From: Elusimicrobiota bacterium
Lineage (GTDB): Bacteria > Elusimicrobiota > Elusimicrobia > UBA1565 > UBA9628
Direction of reading: 5' to 3'
Length of the DNA stretch: 52,908 nucleotides
Assembly (NCBI GenBank): GCA_016207665.1
Contig: JACQPG010000005.1
Location: 1 to 52,908 of the forward strand
The translations under genes and the position numbers were made by a program. Of this stretch, positions 34,775 to 42,478 are shown piece by piece. Under the pieces are notes generated by a model that worked only from the letters and a program-made list of their open reading frames with translations, was not told the DNA's origin and made no database searches. Position 1 is the first letter of the stretch. Every line of letters starts with the position of its first letter.

Positions 34775-36730
34775 ATGATAGAGCCAATTGAGTTGAAGCA
34801 TCTGCCGCAGATCGATGATCCGGCCGATCTGAGGAAGCTCCCTCCGAGCGCCTTACCGCGAGTCTGCGCGGAGATGCGTCAATTCCTCATCGACACCATC
34901 TCCAAGATCGGCGGGCACTTCGGCTCGAGCCTCGGCTCGACCGAGATCACGGTCGCTTTGCATTATGTCTTCGACACTCCCCGCGACAGGCTTGTCTGGG
35001 ACACGGGACACCAAACCTATGGCCATAAGATCCTGACCGGCCGGAGGGATTCCCTCAAGCAGATCCGCCAGCTTGGCGGCATTTCAGGCTTCATCAAGAG
35101 AAGCGAGTCTCCCCATGATACTTTCGGGGCGGGGCACGCCTCGACCGCCATCTCGGCGGCTCTAGGCATGGCCCTCGGCCGCGATCTTAAGGGCGAGAAA
35201 TTCAAGGTCGTCGCCGTCGTCTCGGACGGCTGCATGACCGGAGGCGAGTCTTACGAGGGTCTACAGAACGCCGGCATGCTCCAGAGCGATCTGCTCGTGA
35301 TACTCAATGACAACCAGATGTTCATCTCCAACCGCGTCGGAGCCTTGGGCACCTTCCTGACCAAGCTTCTGACCGTGGGCGCCGTGCGCAACGCCGAGAA
35401 ATCCGTCAAGGACTTCCTGGCCCGCTTCAAGTTCTGGGGAGCGAGCATACTCCGGGTCGCGAAGAGAGCCCGGGTCCTGCTCTTTCCCGGCATGCTCTTC
35501 GAAGAGATGGGATTCACCTATTTCGGCCCGGTCGACGGCCACGACGTCCAAAGACTGGTCCAAGTGCTGCAGCATATCAAGGAGCTCAAGGGGCCGGTGC
35601 TGCTGCATTGCGTGACCAAGAAAGGCAAGGGATATCCCCCCGCCGAGGCCGACGCCTATACCTGGCATGGGCCTGGCAAGTTCGAGCCCTCTACCGGCAA
35701 GTTCCTCAAGGCGCCAACGGCCAAGGCGCCGCCTCCCAGCTATACCTCGGTATTTTCCAAGGCGCTGCTGCGGGAGGCCGAGAACGATCCCCGCGTGGTC
35801 GGCATCACGGCCGCCATGCCCGAGGGAACGGGCCTCGACGCCCTCAGGGACCGATTCCCCCGGCGTTATTTCGACGTAGGCCTGGCCGAGCCTCATGCCG
35901 TGACATTCTCCGGGGGCTTGGCCTGCGAGGGCTATCGACCGGTGGTCACCATCTATTCGACATTCCTCCAGCGGGCCTACGATCAGATCGAGCACGACAT
36001 CTGCCTTCAGAACCTGCCCGTGGTCTTTTGCTTGGATCGAGCGGGACTCGTAGGCGAGGACGGCCCGACGCATCACGGAGCCTTCGATTACAGTTATCTG
36101 AGGATGATACCGAACATGACGGTCATGGCGCCGGCCGACGAGAACGAGCTGCAACACATGCTTCGAACCGCCATCGCCCTCGGCGCGCCCGTATCGCTGC
36201 GCTATCCACGCGGAGCGGCCGTGGGAGTATCCATGGATCCGGAGCCCAAGCTCTTGCCTATCGGCAAGGGCGTGCGCTTGAAGGAGGGCGGCGACGTCAC
36301 TCTGATCGCCATCGGCAATCGAGTGCATCCCGCCCTCGAGGCCTCGCAATCCCTCGCCGATCGGGGAATCTCGGCCGGGGTCCTCAATATGCGCTTCGTC
36401 AAGCCTCTGGACGTAGAGCTTCTCAAACAGGCCGCTGCGCAAACTCCTTATCTGGTCACCATCGAGGACAACGCGCTGCAGGGCGGCTTCGGCAGCGCGG
36501 TGCTCGAGAGCCTCAATCAAGCGACGGAATCCCTGGGTCCGGCCAGGACCGACGCGGTCCGCGTCCTGCGCCTCGGCCTACCGGACAAGTTCGTCGAGCA
36601 TGGCGCCCCCCACCTGCTTTACGATTCGGTCGGCCTTTCCGCCTCCAAGATCGCAGACAGGGTCGCCCATTGGCTTGCCCAGGCGCGCCCCACGGTCGGA
36701 ACCAGAGGAACCGAGGCCGCGTTGAGCTAG
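34775..36730 (+). CDS. dxs: 1-deoxy-D-xylulose-5-phosphate synthase
   Basis: A 651-residue ThDP enzyme that joins pyruvate and glyceraldehyde 3-phosphate, the entry step of the MEP pathway. GAGHASTAISAALG, the ThDP/Mg motif VSDGCMTGGESYEGLQNAG with VILNDNQMFIS, GMLFEEMGFTYFGPVDGHD and DRAGLVGEDGPTHHGAFD follow the family order. Two small deviations are seen: SDG instead of GDG in the ThDP motif (metal Asp kept) and GLAEPHAVTF instead of GLAEQHAVTF (catalytic Glu kept). Length is normal. It lies between ispA and ispH, so this operon carries both ends of isoprenoid supply. Confidence 0.95.
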   Translation: MIEPIELKHLPQIDDPADLRKLPPSALPRVCAEMRQFLIDTISKIGGHFGSSLGSTEITVALHYVFDTPRDRLVWDTGHQTYGHKILTGRRDSLKQIRQLGGISGFIKRSESPHDTFGAGHASTAISAALGMALGRDLKGEKFKVVAVVSDGCMTGGESYEGLQNAGMLQSDLLVILNDNQMFISNRVGALGTFLTKLLTVGAVRNAEKSVKDFLARFKFWGASILRVAKRARVLLFPGMLFEEMGFTYFGPVDGHDVQRLVQVLQHIKELKGPVLLHCVTKKGKGYPPAEADAYTWHGPGKFEPSTGKFLKAPTAKAPPPSYTSVFSKALLREAENDPRVVGITAAMPEGTGLDALRDRFPRRYFDVGLAEPHAVTFSGGLACEGYRPVVTIYSTFLQRAYDQIEHDICLQNLPVVFCLDRAGLVGEDGPTHHGAFDYSYLRMIPNMTVMAPADENELQHMLRTAIALGAPVSLRYPRGAAVGVSMDPEPKLLPIGKGVRLKEGGDVTLIAIGNRVHPALEASQSLADRGISAGVLNMRFVKPLDVELLKQAAAQTPYLVTIEDNALQGGFGSAVLESLNQATESLGPARTDAVRVLRLGLPDKFVEHGAPHLLYDSVGLSASKIADRVAHWLAQARPTVGTRGTEAALS

Positions 36731-36738
36731 GAGATCCC

Positions 36739-37725
36739 ATGCCTACAGACACTAACGCCCGTATCAAGATCGAAAAGCTCGTGCTCGCCAAGCTCCGCGG
36801 TTTTTGCGCCGGAGTCGTGCGCGCCATCGACGTCGTCGAGAAGGCCCTCGAGGTCTGCGGCAAGCCGGTCTATGTCCGGCACGAGATCATACACAACCGC
36901 TACGTCGTCGACGGCTTGCGGGCCAAGGGAGCCGTCTTCGTCGAGGATTTGGGCGACGTCCCTTCCGGCTCTTGGCTGATCTTTTCGGCTCATGGAGTCG
37001 GCCCCGACGTGGTCCAGGAGGCTAGGGACCGCGATCTCAACATCATCGACGCGACTTGTCCGCTGGTCACCAAGGTGCACCTCGAGGCCATCGCCTTGGC
37101 GAAGCGGGGTTACACGATCATCTTGATCGGCCACGCTGACCATGTCGAGACCATCGGCACCATGGGCGAGGCTCCGGAGAGCATCAAGGTCGTCGGGACG
37201 GTCGAGGACGCCGAAAGGGTCGAGGTTCCCTATCCTGATCGCATCGCCTACCTGACACAGACAACCCTGAGCCTCGACGACACCCGGGAGATCGTCGCGG
37301 TGCTTAAGCGCCGTTTCCCGAATCTCAACCCTCCCAAGAAGGACGACATCTGCTACGCCACCCAAAACCGCCAGAATGCGGTCAAGGCCATGGTCCCTTA
37401 CGTCGATCTTCTCCTGGTTCTCGGGGCCCCGAACAGCTCGAACTCGCTGAGGCTTTGCGAGGTCGCGAAATCCAAAGGCCTTCGCTCTTATCTCATCGAG
37501 CGCGCTTCGGACATCAAGGACGATTGGATGGACGGGGTCAAGACGCTCGGCCTGACCGCCGGGGCTTCCGCGCCCGAAATTCTGGTCCAAGAGGTGGTAA
37601 AATATTGCCAGGAGAGATTCCAGGTGGCAGCCGTCGAGGAGCTCGAAACGGTCGAGGAAGACGTTCATTTCTCCCTGCCTTATGAGCTCGAGCAGTTGCT
37701 CAAGAGGCCCGGCCCCGAGCCATGA
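36739..37725 (+). CDS. ispH: 4-hydroxy-3-methylbut-2-enyl diphosphate reductase
   Basis: A 328-residue iron-sulfur enzyme, the last step of the MEP pathway giving IPP and DMAPP. The three cluster cysteines are visible in RGFCAGVVRAID, NIIDATCPLVTKVH and DDICYATQNRQNAV. LIFSAHGVGPDV, GHADHVETIGTMGEAP and AGASAPEILVQEVVKY are family hallmarks. ATG 36739 begins 8 bp after dxs. The 3' end overlaps a small zinc-ribbon gene by 4 nt. Confidence 0.95.
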   Translation: MPTDTNARIKIEKLVLAKLRGFCAGVVRAIDVVEKALEVCGKPVYVRHEIIHNRYVVDGLRAKGAVFVEDLGDVPSGSWLIFSAHGVGPDVVQEARDRDLNIIDATCPLVTKVHLEAIALAKRGYTIILIGHADHVETIGTMGEAPESIKVVGTVEDAERVEVPYPDRIAYLTQTTLSLDDTREIVAVLKRRFPNLNPPKKDDICYATQNRQNAVKAMVPYVDLLLVLGAPNSSNSLRLCEVAKSKGLRSYLIERASDIKDDWMDGVKTLGLTAGASAPEILVQEVVKYCQERFQVAAVEELETVEEDVHFSLPYELEQLLKRPGPEP

Positions 37726-37916
37726 GAGTGGGCCAATGGCTTCAGCCTCGCTACCCGGGTTCGGACGTATTTGAGAAGGATTTCTCCCAGGTCGATTTTT
37801 CAGGTCTCGACATCTATTGCCCCGGCTGCAAGCAGCCCTTGCGCCTTTCTCGCCGCTCTCCGAACGGGAAGCTGGCCGGCTGGTGCAAGAGATGCAATCG
37901 CGGAGTCTGCGCGTAA
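37722..37916 (+). CDS. small zinc-ribbon-like protein
   Basis: A 64-residue protein with two CxxC pairs, IYCPGCKQPLRL and GWCKRCNRGVCA, likely binding one zinc. The ATG overlaps the ispH stop (ATGA), so it is translationally coupled and probably real despite its size. It has no recognisable family. Two unrelated small Cys-rich proteins in a row at the end of this operon is unusual. Confidence 0.65.
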   Translation: MRVGQWLQPRYPGSDVFEKDFSQVDFSGLDIYCPGCKQPLRLSRRSPNGKLAGWCKRCNRGVCA

Positions 37917-37947
37917 GCGTGTCCGGATGCGGTCCGGAGGGAAGAAC

Positions 37948-38244
37948 ATGACGACAACTCAAGAGGAAATCGAAGCCGAGGAAATTGATATCCCCGAAAC
38001 CGAGCAGCCCCAGGGTCGGGAAGAGACCGACCTGCGCAAGCTGACCCAGCGCCAGCCTCCTTCCCGGGGACTCTGCCGCCGCTGCGGCCTGAACAAACCG
38101 ATCAACCGCCTGATGCTTTGCTATCCCTGCTGGGTCAAGATAGTCCTAGAGAAGTCAGGCTGGCGCCAGGGCGAGCCCCATCCAGACGGCTGCCAGTGCC
38201 AGGGAGCGGTGCCGGGCCATCAGAGCCTATCCATGGGCAATTAG
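37948..38244 (+). CDS. small Cys-rich protein with acidic N terminus
   Basis: A 98-residue protein with an acidic N-terminal stretch (EEIEAEEIDIPETEQPQ) and a zinc-finger-like block GLCRRCGLNKPINRLMLCYP plus HPDGCQCQG. GGAGG lies 7 nt before the ATG. A longer in-frame reading upstream overlaps the previous small gene and was rejected. Probably the last gene of the hopanoid/isoprenoid operon; it ends 8 bp before the convergent oligoribonuclease gene. Function unknown. Confidence 0.65.
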   Translation: MTTTQEEIEAEEIDIPETEQPQGREETDLRKLTQRQPPSRGLCRRCGLNKPINRLMLCYPCWVKIVLEKSGWRQGEPHPDGCQCQGAVPGHQSLSMGN

Positions 38245-38252
38245 CCCGCCGA

Positions 38253-38807
38253 CTACTTGAAGACGGCCTTTCGGTAGTGAATCAGCTCCGCGATCGACTC
38301 GCGCACGTCCTCAAGCGCTTGGTGCTGTTTACTCTTTGAGTAGACGTATTTTGCGCAGGGATACCATCTCATCACCAGCTCCTTGACCGTGCTCACGTCT
38401 ATGGAGCGGTAATGGAAATAATCGTGCAGGGTGGGCATATACCTCACCATGAAGCGACGGTCCTGTCCGATGGTGTTGCCGCAGAGAGGGACCTTCTTGG
38501 AAGGGCAATAGCGGGAGACGAACTCCAACGTCTTGGCCTCGGCCTCGGCCATGGTGGTCGTGGATTTGCGCACGCGCTCGGTTAGGCCTGATTTGCCGTG
38601 CTGCTCGACGCACCAAGGGTCCATGGCGGCCAGGATCTCCGCCGCTTGGTGTATGGCGATGGTGGGGCCCTCCGCCACGATACGGAGTTCGCTATCCGTG
38701 ATGACGGTGGCGATCTCGAGGATGGTGTCCCGCTCCGGGTCCAGGCCGGTCATCTCCAAATCCAGCCATACCAGATTTCTCTCATCTTGGACGGCTCCAT
38801 CGGCCAT
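38253..38807 (-). CDS. orn: oligoribonuclease
   Basis: A 184-residue 3'-5' exoribonuclease of the DEDDh family that degrades di- to pentanucleotides, including pGpG from c-di-GMP. The first acidic motif is LVWLDLEMTGLDPERDTILE, followed by CGNTIGQDRRFMVRYMP and the C-terminal HQALEDVRESIAELIHYR with the catalytic His and Asp. ATG 38807 is chosen over a TTG at 38828 since the family starts near there. A -10-like TATTAT lies 11 nt upstream. Confidence 0.93.
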   Translation of the reverse strand: MADGAVQDERNLVWLDLEMTGLDPERDTILEIATVITDSELRIVAEGPTIAIHQAAEILAAMDPWCVEQHGKSGLTERVRKSTTTMAEAEAKTLEFVSRYCPSKKVPLCGNTIGQDRRFMVRYMPTLHDYFHYRSIDVSTVKELVMRWYPCAKYVYSKSKQHQALEDVRESIAELIHYRKAVFK

Positions 38808-38818
38808 ATTGTGTCGGG

Positions 38819-38824
38819 ATAATA
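38819..38824 (-). promoter_or_regulatory. -10-like element before orn
   Basis: TATTAT on the minus strand (38824-38819) ends 11 nt before the ATG at 38807, giving a predicted leader of only about 4-5 nt. No good -35 was identified. The rest of the 119-bp gap to 38927 shows only a Shine-Dalgarno (AGGAG) for the divergent gene. Confidence 0.35.
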
Positions 38825-38926
38825 GCAAAATTACATGGGCCTCGAGACCGTCTGGGCTTGCCTTCCCTTGAGAGTTCTGTTAGACTTCACAGGAAACGGA
38901 CAGAATCGCAAACATAGGAGACCTGC

Positions 38927-39490
38927 ATGAAAAGACACCACTTTATGGCGGCGGTCGCGGCTTTATTCCTGGCGGCTTGCGGCAAGAACACCGTGCAAGC
39001 GCCCATCGCGGAGAAGGCTCCGGATTGGGTCAACAAGGGGAATGGCGCTTTCAAGGAAAGCGGCCAAGCGGTGATCTATGGAGTCGGGATATCGCAAGGC
39101 ATACGCAATCGCGCTTTGGCGGTGACTTCGGCCGATGAACGGGCCCGAGCCGAGATCGCCAAGATCATGAACACCTATGTCTCTGTGCTGACCAAGGATT
39201 ATATGGCCTCCACCACCGCGGGAGACATGAGCAAGTCAAGCGAGGAGCAGCACGTCAGCCAGACGCTCAAAAACTTCGCCAAATTCACGCTCAACGGCGC
39301 CATGATCGTCGATCACTGGAAGGATCCCTCGGATGGGACCATGTTCGCCCTGGCCAAGCTCGACATAGCCTCTATCCGAAAGACTCTCGAGGAGTCCAAG
39401 GAGCTTGACGCCAAGATGCGGGACTTCGTCCGGGCGAACGCCGAAAAGGCGTTCGATGAGTTGGCCGCGGAAGAGGCCAAGCAAAGGTAA
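38927..39490 (+). CDS. LPP20-like lipoprotein
   Basis: A 187-residue lipoprotein: MKRHHFMAAVAALFLAACGK gives a lipobox LAAC. The body KAPDWVNKGNGAFKESGQAV, YGVGISQGIRNRALAVTSAD and DERARAEIAKIMNTYVSVLT fits the LPP20-like family, outer-membrane lipoproteins of unknown function. Related sequence recurs in the gene at 41460. AGGAG is 7 nt upstream of the ATG. It leads a four-gene unit with LpoB-like and repeat-containing lipoproteins, 5 bp before the next gene. Confidence 0.75.
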   Translation: MKRHHFMAAVAALFLAACGKNTVQAPIAEKAPDWVNKGNGAFKESGQAVIYGVGISQGIRNRALAVTSADERARAEIAKIMNTYVSVLTKDYMASTTAGDMSKSSEEQHVSQTLKNFAKFTLNGAMIVDHWKDPSDGTMFALAKLDIASIRKTLEESKELDAKMRDFVRANAEKAFDELAAEEAKQR

Positions 39491-39495
39491 TCGCC

Positions 39496-40098
39496 ATGCT
39501 TAGTCCTTTTCGCTTGATTCCGTTGGCGGTATTCGCCCTGGCCTTGGCGGCGAGCGGCTGTGGCACGAAGGTCCGCCGCCTTGAGGTCGAGGATGTCAAG
39601 GACCTCAGCGGCAAGTGGAACGACACGGACTCCAGGCTGGTCGCCGAGGAGATGATACGTGACTGCCTCTCTCGGCCCTGGCTAGCCCAGGCCGGCCGCT
39701 CCGGAAAGGCGCCATCGGTGATCGTGGGCACGGTGCGCAACCAGAGCCACGAGCACATCAACACGGACACCTTCGTGGAGGATCTGCAGCGGGAGCTGAT
39801 CAATTCCGGGAAAGTCCAATTCGTAGCCAGCAAGGCCGAGCGAGGAGACGTGAGGGACGAGCGCCTCGATCAAGACGCCAACGCCTCCGAGGAGACGCGC
39901 AAGGTCCATGGTCAGGAAACCGGCGCGGATTACATGCTCTCGGGCGCGATCAACACCATTCAGGACCGCGAGGGCGGGCAGACCGTCATGCTCTACCAGA
40001 CCAATCTCAAGCTTCTGGACCTCAAGACGAACCAGATCGCCTGGAACGGCCAGAAAAAGATCAAGAAATTCGTAAAACGCTCCCGCGTCGGCTGGTAA
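39496..40098 (+). CDS. LpoB-like lipoprotein (penicillin-binding protein activator)
   Basis: A 200-residue lipoprotein (ALALAASGCGTK) with sequence typical of LpoB/CsgG-like folds: DLSGKWNDTDSRLVAEEMIR, PSVIVGTVRNQSHEHINTDT, FVEDLQRELINSGKVQFV and ADYMLSGAINTIQDREGGQ. LpoB activates a peptidoglycan synthase in enterobacteria; in other bacteria the role is less clear. It lies between two lipoproteins of the same unit. Confidence 0.8.
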   Translation: MLSPFRLIPLAVFALALAASGCGTKVRRLEVEDVKDLSGKWNDTDSRLVAEEMIRDCLSRPWLAQAGRSGKAPSVIVGTVRNQSHEHINTDTFVEDLQRELINSGKVQFVASKAERGDVRDERLDQDANASEETRKVHGQETGADYMLSGAINTIQDREGGQTVMLYQTNLKLLDLKTNQIAWNGQKKIKKFVKRSRVGW

Positions 40099-40107
40099 GC
40101 GGCCGCC

Positions 40108-41463
40108 ATGGGGCAGCGCCCGCGCCGGCTGCCATTGGCGTCCCTGGCCCTCGGCCTGCTGCTGACGGCCTGCGCCTCGGGCCCTTCCTCTCAGAGCATC
40201 CGGAGGGTACAGCGCTATATATTGACCGAGGATTACGCCGGAGCGGAGAGTTATCTGGAGAGATCCAAGGAATCCGAGTATGGGCGCAAGAATATGGTGC
40301 TCTATCACCTGGATCGAGGACTCGTGCTCCATCATGCCGGCAAGTACCTCGAAAGCGAGGCAAGCTTCGACGTGGCCGAATCTCGCATCGAGGAGCTTTA
40401 TACCAAGAGCCTCTCTCAGGCGGCCGGGATGCTCCTGCTTAACGACAACACCGTCGATTATGCGGGAGAACCCTTCGAGCGGGCATTGACCAATGTATTC
40501 CGAGCCCTCAACTATCTTCTCCTGGGCAAGCCGGACGAGGCCTTGGTGGAATCCCGCAAGGTCGAGGCCTTCCTCGATGAGCTGAGCGAGCGCCTGGAGA
40601 GGAAGAATACGTACAAGGACGACGCATTCGCCCGCTATTTGGACGCCCTGCTTTACGCCGATCAAGGCAAATGGGATGACTCGCGTATCTCCCTGACGGC
40701 GGCGCGCAAGGTTTATTCATGGTACTCCACGGCCTACAACACGCCGGCCCCTCCTTTCGAGCTGCCGGCCTTGCGCCCTTCCGAGGGAGAGCTTGTCTTT
40801 ATCCACTACAACGGCGTGGCGCCCCGCAAGATCTCCAAGACATTCCAAGTGGCTTGGAGCAAGGCCTCGGCCATCGCCAGGGCCGATCAGGAAGAGGGCC
40901 GCGACGCTCGCTTCCGCAATGCCTTGACGGCGGGATTCATCGGAAGCGCCGTCACCGTGTCCTATCCCGAATACGTACAAGACCCCTTTAAGGTGGCCTC
41001 CTCCGAGGTCCGGGTCGGCACGGCCGCCGCGGCCACCCTGCTGGTCGAGGACATCAGCGCCATCGCCATCAAGACCCTGCGCGATCGCATGGCCGTAATC
41101 AAGGCGCGGGCCATAGCCCGCGCCACGGTCAAGTACGTGATCGCGGAATCCATCGCCCGGGGCATGGGCGAGAGTTGCGACAAGAAGCACGGCAGGGGCA
41201 GCCTTAAGGCGCAGGCCTGCCGAGCGCTAAGCAGGGGCTTGGCCCATGGCTCGGCGGCCGCCACCGAGGCGGCCGACACCAGGGGATGGTCTTCGCTGCC
41301 CTCGCAGATCAGGCTGGCGCGGCTGCGTCTGCCCCCAGGCACCCATGAGGTGCAGGCCTTGTTCAAGGATGCTGGCGGCGAGGTTTTGGCCAGCAAGGCC
41401 TTCAAGGATATCAAGATACAAGGGTCCCGCAGGACCTATCTCGCATACAGGACCGCGCTATGA
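40108..41463 (+). CDS. TPR-like lipoprotein
   Basis: A 451-residue lipoprotein (LLLTACASGPSS) with helical repeats in the first half, such as HLDRGLVLHHAGKYLESEAS and ALNYLLLGKPDEALVESRKV. The second half resembles conserved lipoproteins found next to LpoB in many genomes: GELVFIHYNGVAPRKISKTF, then RIRxxxP-like segments and RLARLRLPPGTHEVQALF. Its stop overlaps the next ATG (ATGA). A role in envelope maintenance is a guess from context. Confidence 0.7.
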   Translation: MGQRPRRLPLASLALGLLLTACASGPSSQSIRRVQRYILTEDYAGAESYLERSKESEYGRKNMVLYHLDRGLVLHHAGKYLESEASFDVAESRIEELYTKSLSQAAGMLLLNDNTVDYAGEPFERALTNVFRALNYLLLGKPDEALVESRKVEAFLDELSERLERKNTYKDDAFARYLDALLYADQGKWDDSRISLTAARKVYSWYSTAYNTPAPPFELPALRPSEGELVFIHYNGVAPRKISKTFQVAWSKASAIARADQEEGRDARFRNALTAGFIGSAVTVSYPEYVQDPFKVASSEVRVGTAAAATLLVEDISAIAIKTLRDRMAVIKARAIARATVKYVIAESIARGMGESCDKKHGRGSLKAQACRALSRGLAHGSAAATEAADTRGWSSLPSQIRLARLRLPPGTHEVQALFKDAGGEVLASKAFKDIKIQGSRRTYLAYRTAL

Positions 41464-42467
41464 AAAAAACACTCTGGCTGACTTGCCTTCTGATGGCACC
41501 CCCGGCATGGGCCGATCCCAAAAATCCCAGGCCCGACTGGGTCGACTCGGCGAGCCTCGAGTACCCTCGCGAATCTTATTTGACGGGGGTGGGCATCGCC
41601 GATGACCGGCCTACGGCCCAGGATAGGGCCCGGGGAGAGATATCCAAGATATTCCTGACCCAAGTCTCGGTCGATACGGCCCTGACGGAGTCCGAGAACA
41701 ACTCATCCCAAGGCCGCAGCTTCACGCAGTCCGTCTCGCAGAGCGTGCAGACGACCTCGCGCAAGGCCCTCGAAGGAGTCGAGCTCGTCGCGCATTGGCA
41801 GGACGCGAAGACCCAGCAGCACTATGCCTTGGCCGCGCTGGATCGACGCAAGGCTGCGGCCGTGCTTAGGGATAAGATCGCGGATTTCGACCGCCAGGCG
41901 ACGCGCTGGAACGGGGAGCTCGACAAGTCCTCCGAGAAGCTGCAGAAGGTGCGCGCGGCGCTGAAACTGCTCGCTTTGCTCAAGGCGCGAGCCGATCTCA
42001 ACGGCGATCTAAGGGTGGTGGAGTCGGAAGGCAAGGGGCTGGCCTCTCCCATCGATGAGCCGGCAGCGCGCCCGAAAGCCGCCAAGGCTTTAGCCGCCCT
42101 CGAGATCGCCGTTGATCTGAGCGGCGCCAAATCGGAGGAGGTCGAGACAGGCCTGATCTCGGGCCTTTCCTCGCTGGGTCTTCAGGCCCGCAGCCCAGGC
42201 TCGGGCCGGGCCGATATCATCATCGAGGGCAAGCTCGAGACGCGGCCGGCCTCGAGCAACGACGCCCGCTGGCGTTGGGCCCGCAGCTCCGTCACCTTGA
42301 CGCTCAAGGAGGGGGCCAGCGGCAAGACCTTCCTTCGTTTCGACCAGAGCGACCGTCAAGCCTCGGCCGATTATGAGGAAGCCGCTCGCCGCACCCACAA
42401 GGCGCTGGGACGGAAGGTGGCCCAGCGCGTCGGTGAAGCCGTCACCCAATATTTCGAGAACCAGTAG
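41460..42467 (+). CDS. secreted LPP20-like protein (paralogue of 38927)
   Basis: A 335-residue exported protein with signal peptide MKKTLWLTCLLMAPPAWA. Residues 22-130 (PRPDWVDSASLEYPRESYLT, GVGIADDRPTAQDRARGEIS) resemble the LPP20-like protein at 38927, so the two are probable paralogues; unlike that one it has no lipobox Cys. A second C-terminal part, VTLTLKEGASGKTFLRFDQ, is not recognised. It closes the lipoprotein unit. Confidence 0.7.
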   Translation: MKKTLWLTCLLMAPPAWADPKNPRPDWVDSASLEYPRESYLTGVGIADDRPTAQDRARGEISKIFLTQVSVDTALTESENNSSQGRSFTQSVSQSVQTTSRKALEGVELVAHWQDAKTQQHYALAALDRRKAAAVLRDKIADFDRQATRWNGELDKSSEKLQKVRAALKLLALLKARADLNGDLRVVESEGKGLASPIDEPAARPKAAKALAALEIAVDLSGAKSEEVETGLISGLSSLGLQARSPGSGRADIIIEGKLETRPASSNDARWRWARSSVTLTLKEGASGKTFLRFDQSDRQASADYEEAARRTHKALGRKVAQRVGEAVTQYFENQ

Positions 42468-42478
42468 GCGGCAAGGCT

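Noticed and set aside
35608-36738. Long upstream part of the ispH frame
   Set aside because: It is an Arg/Gly-rich shadow of dxs; IspH homology starts at 36739.
38865-38926. Sigma-70 promoter for the lipoprotein unit
   Set aside because: Candidate hexamers (TTGAGA, CAGAAT) do not have acceptable spacing; only the Shine-Dalgarno is convincing.
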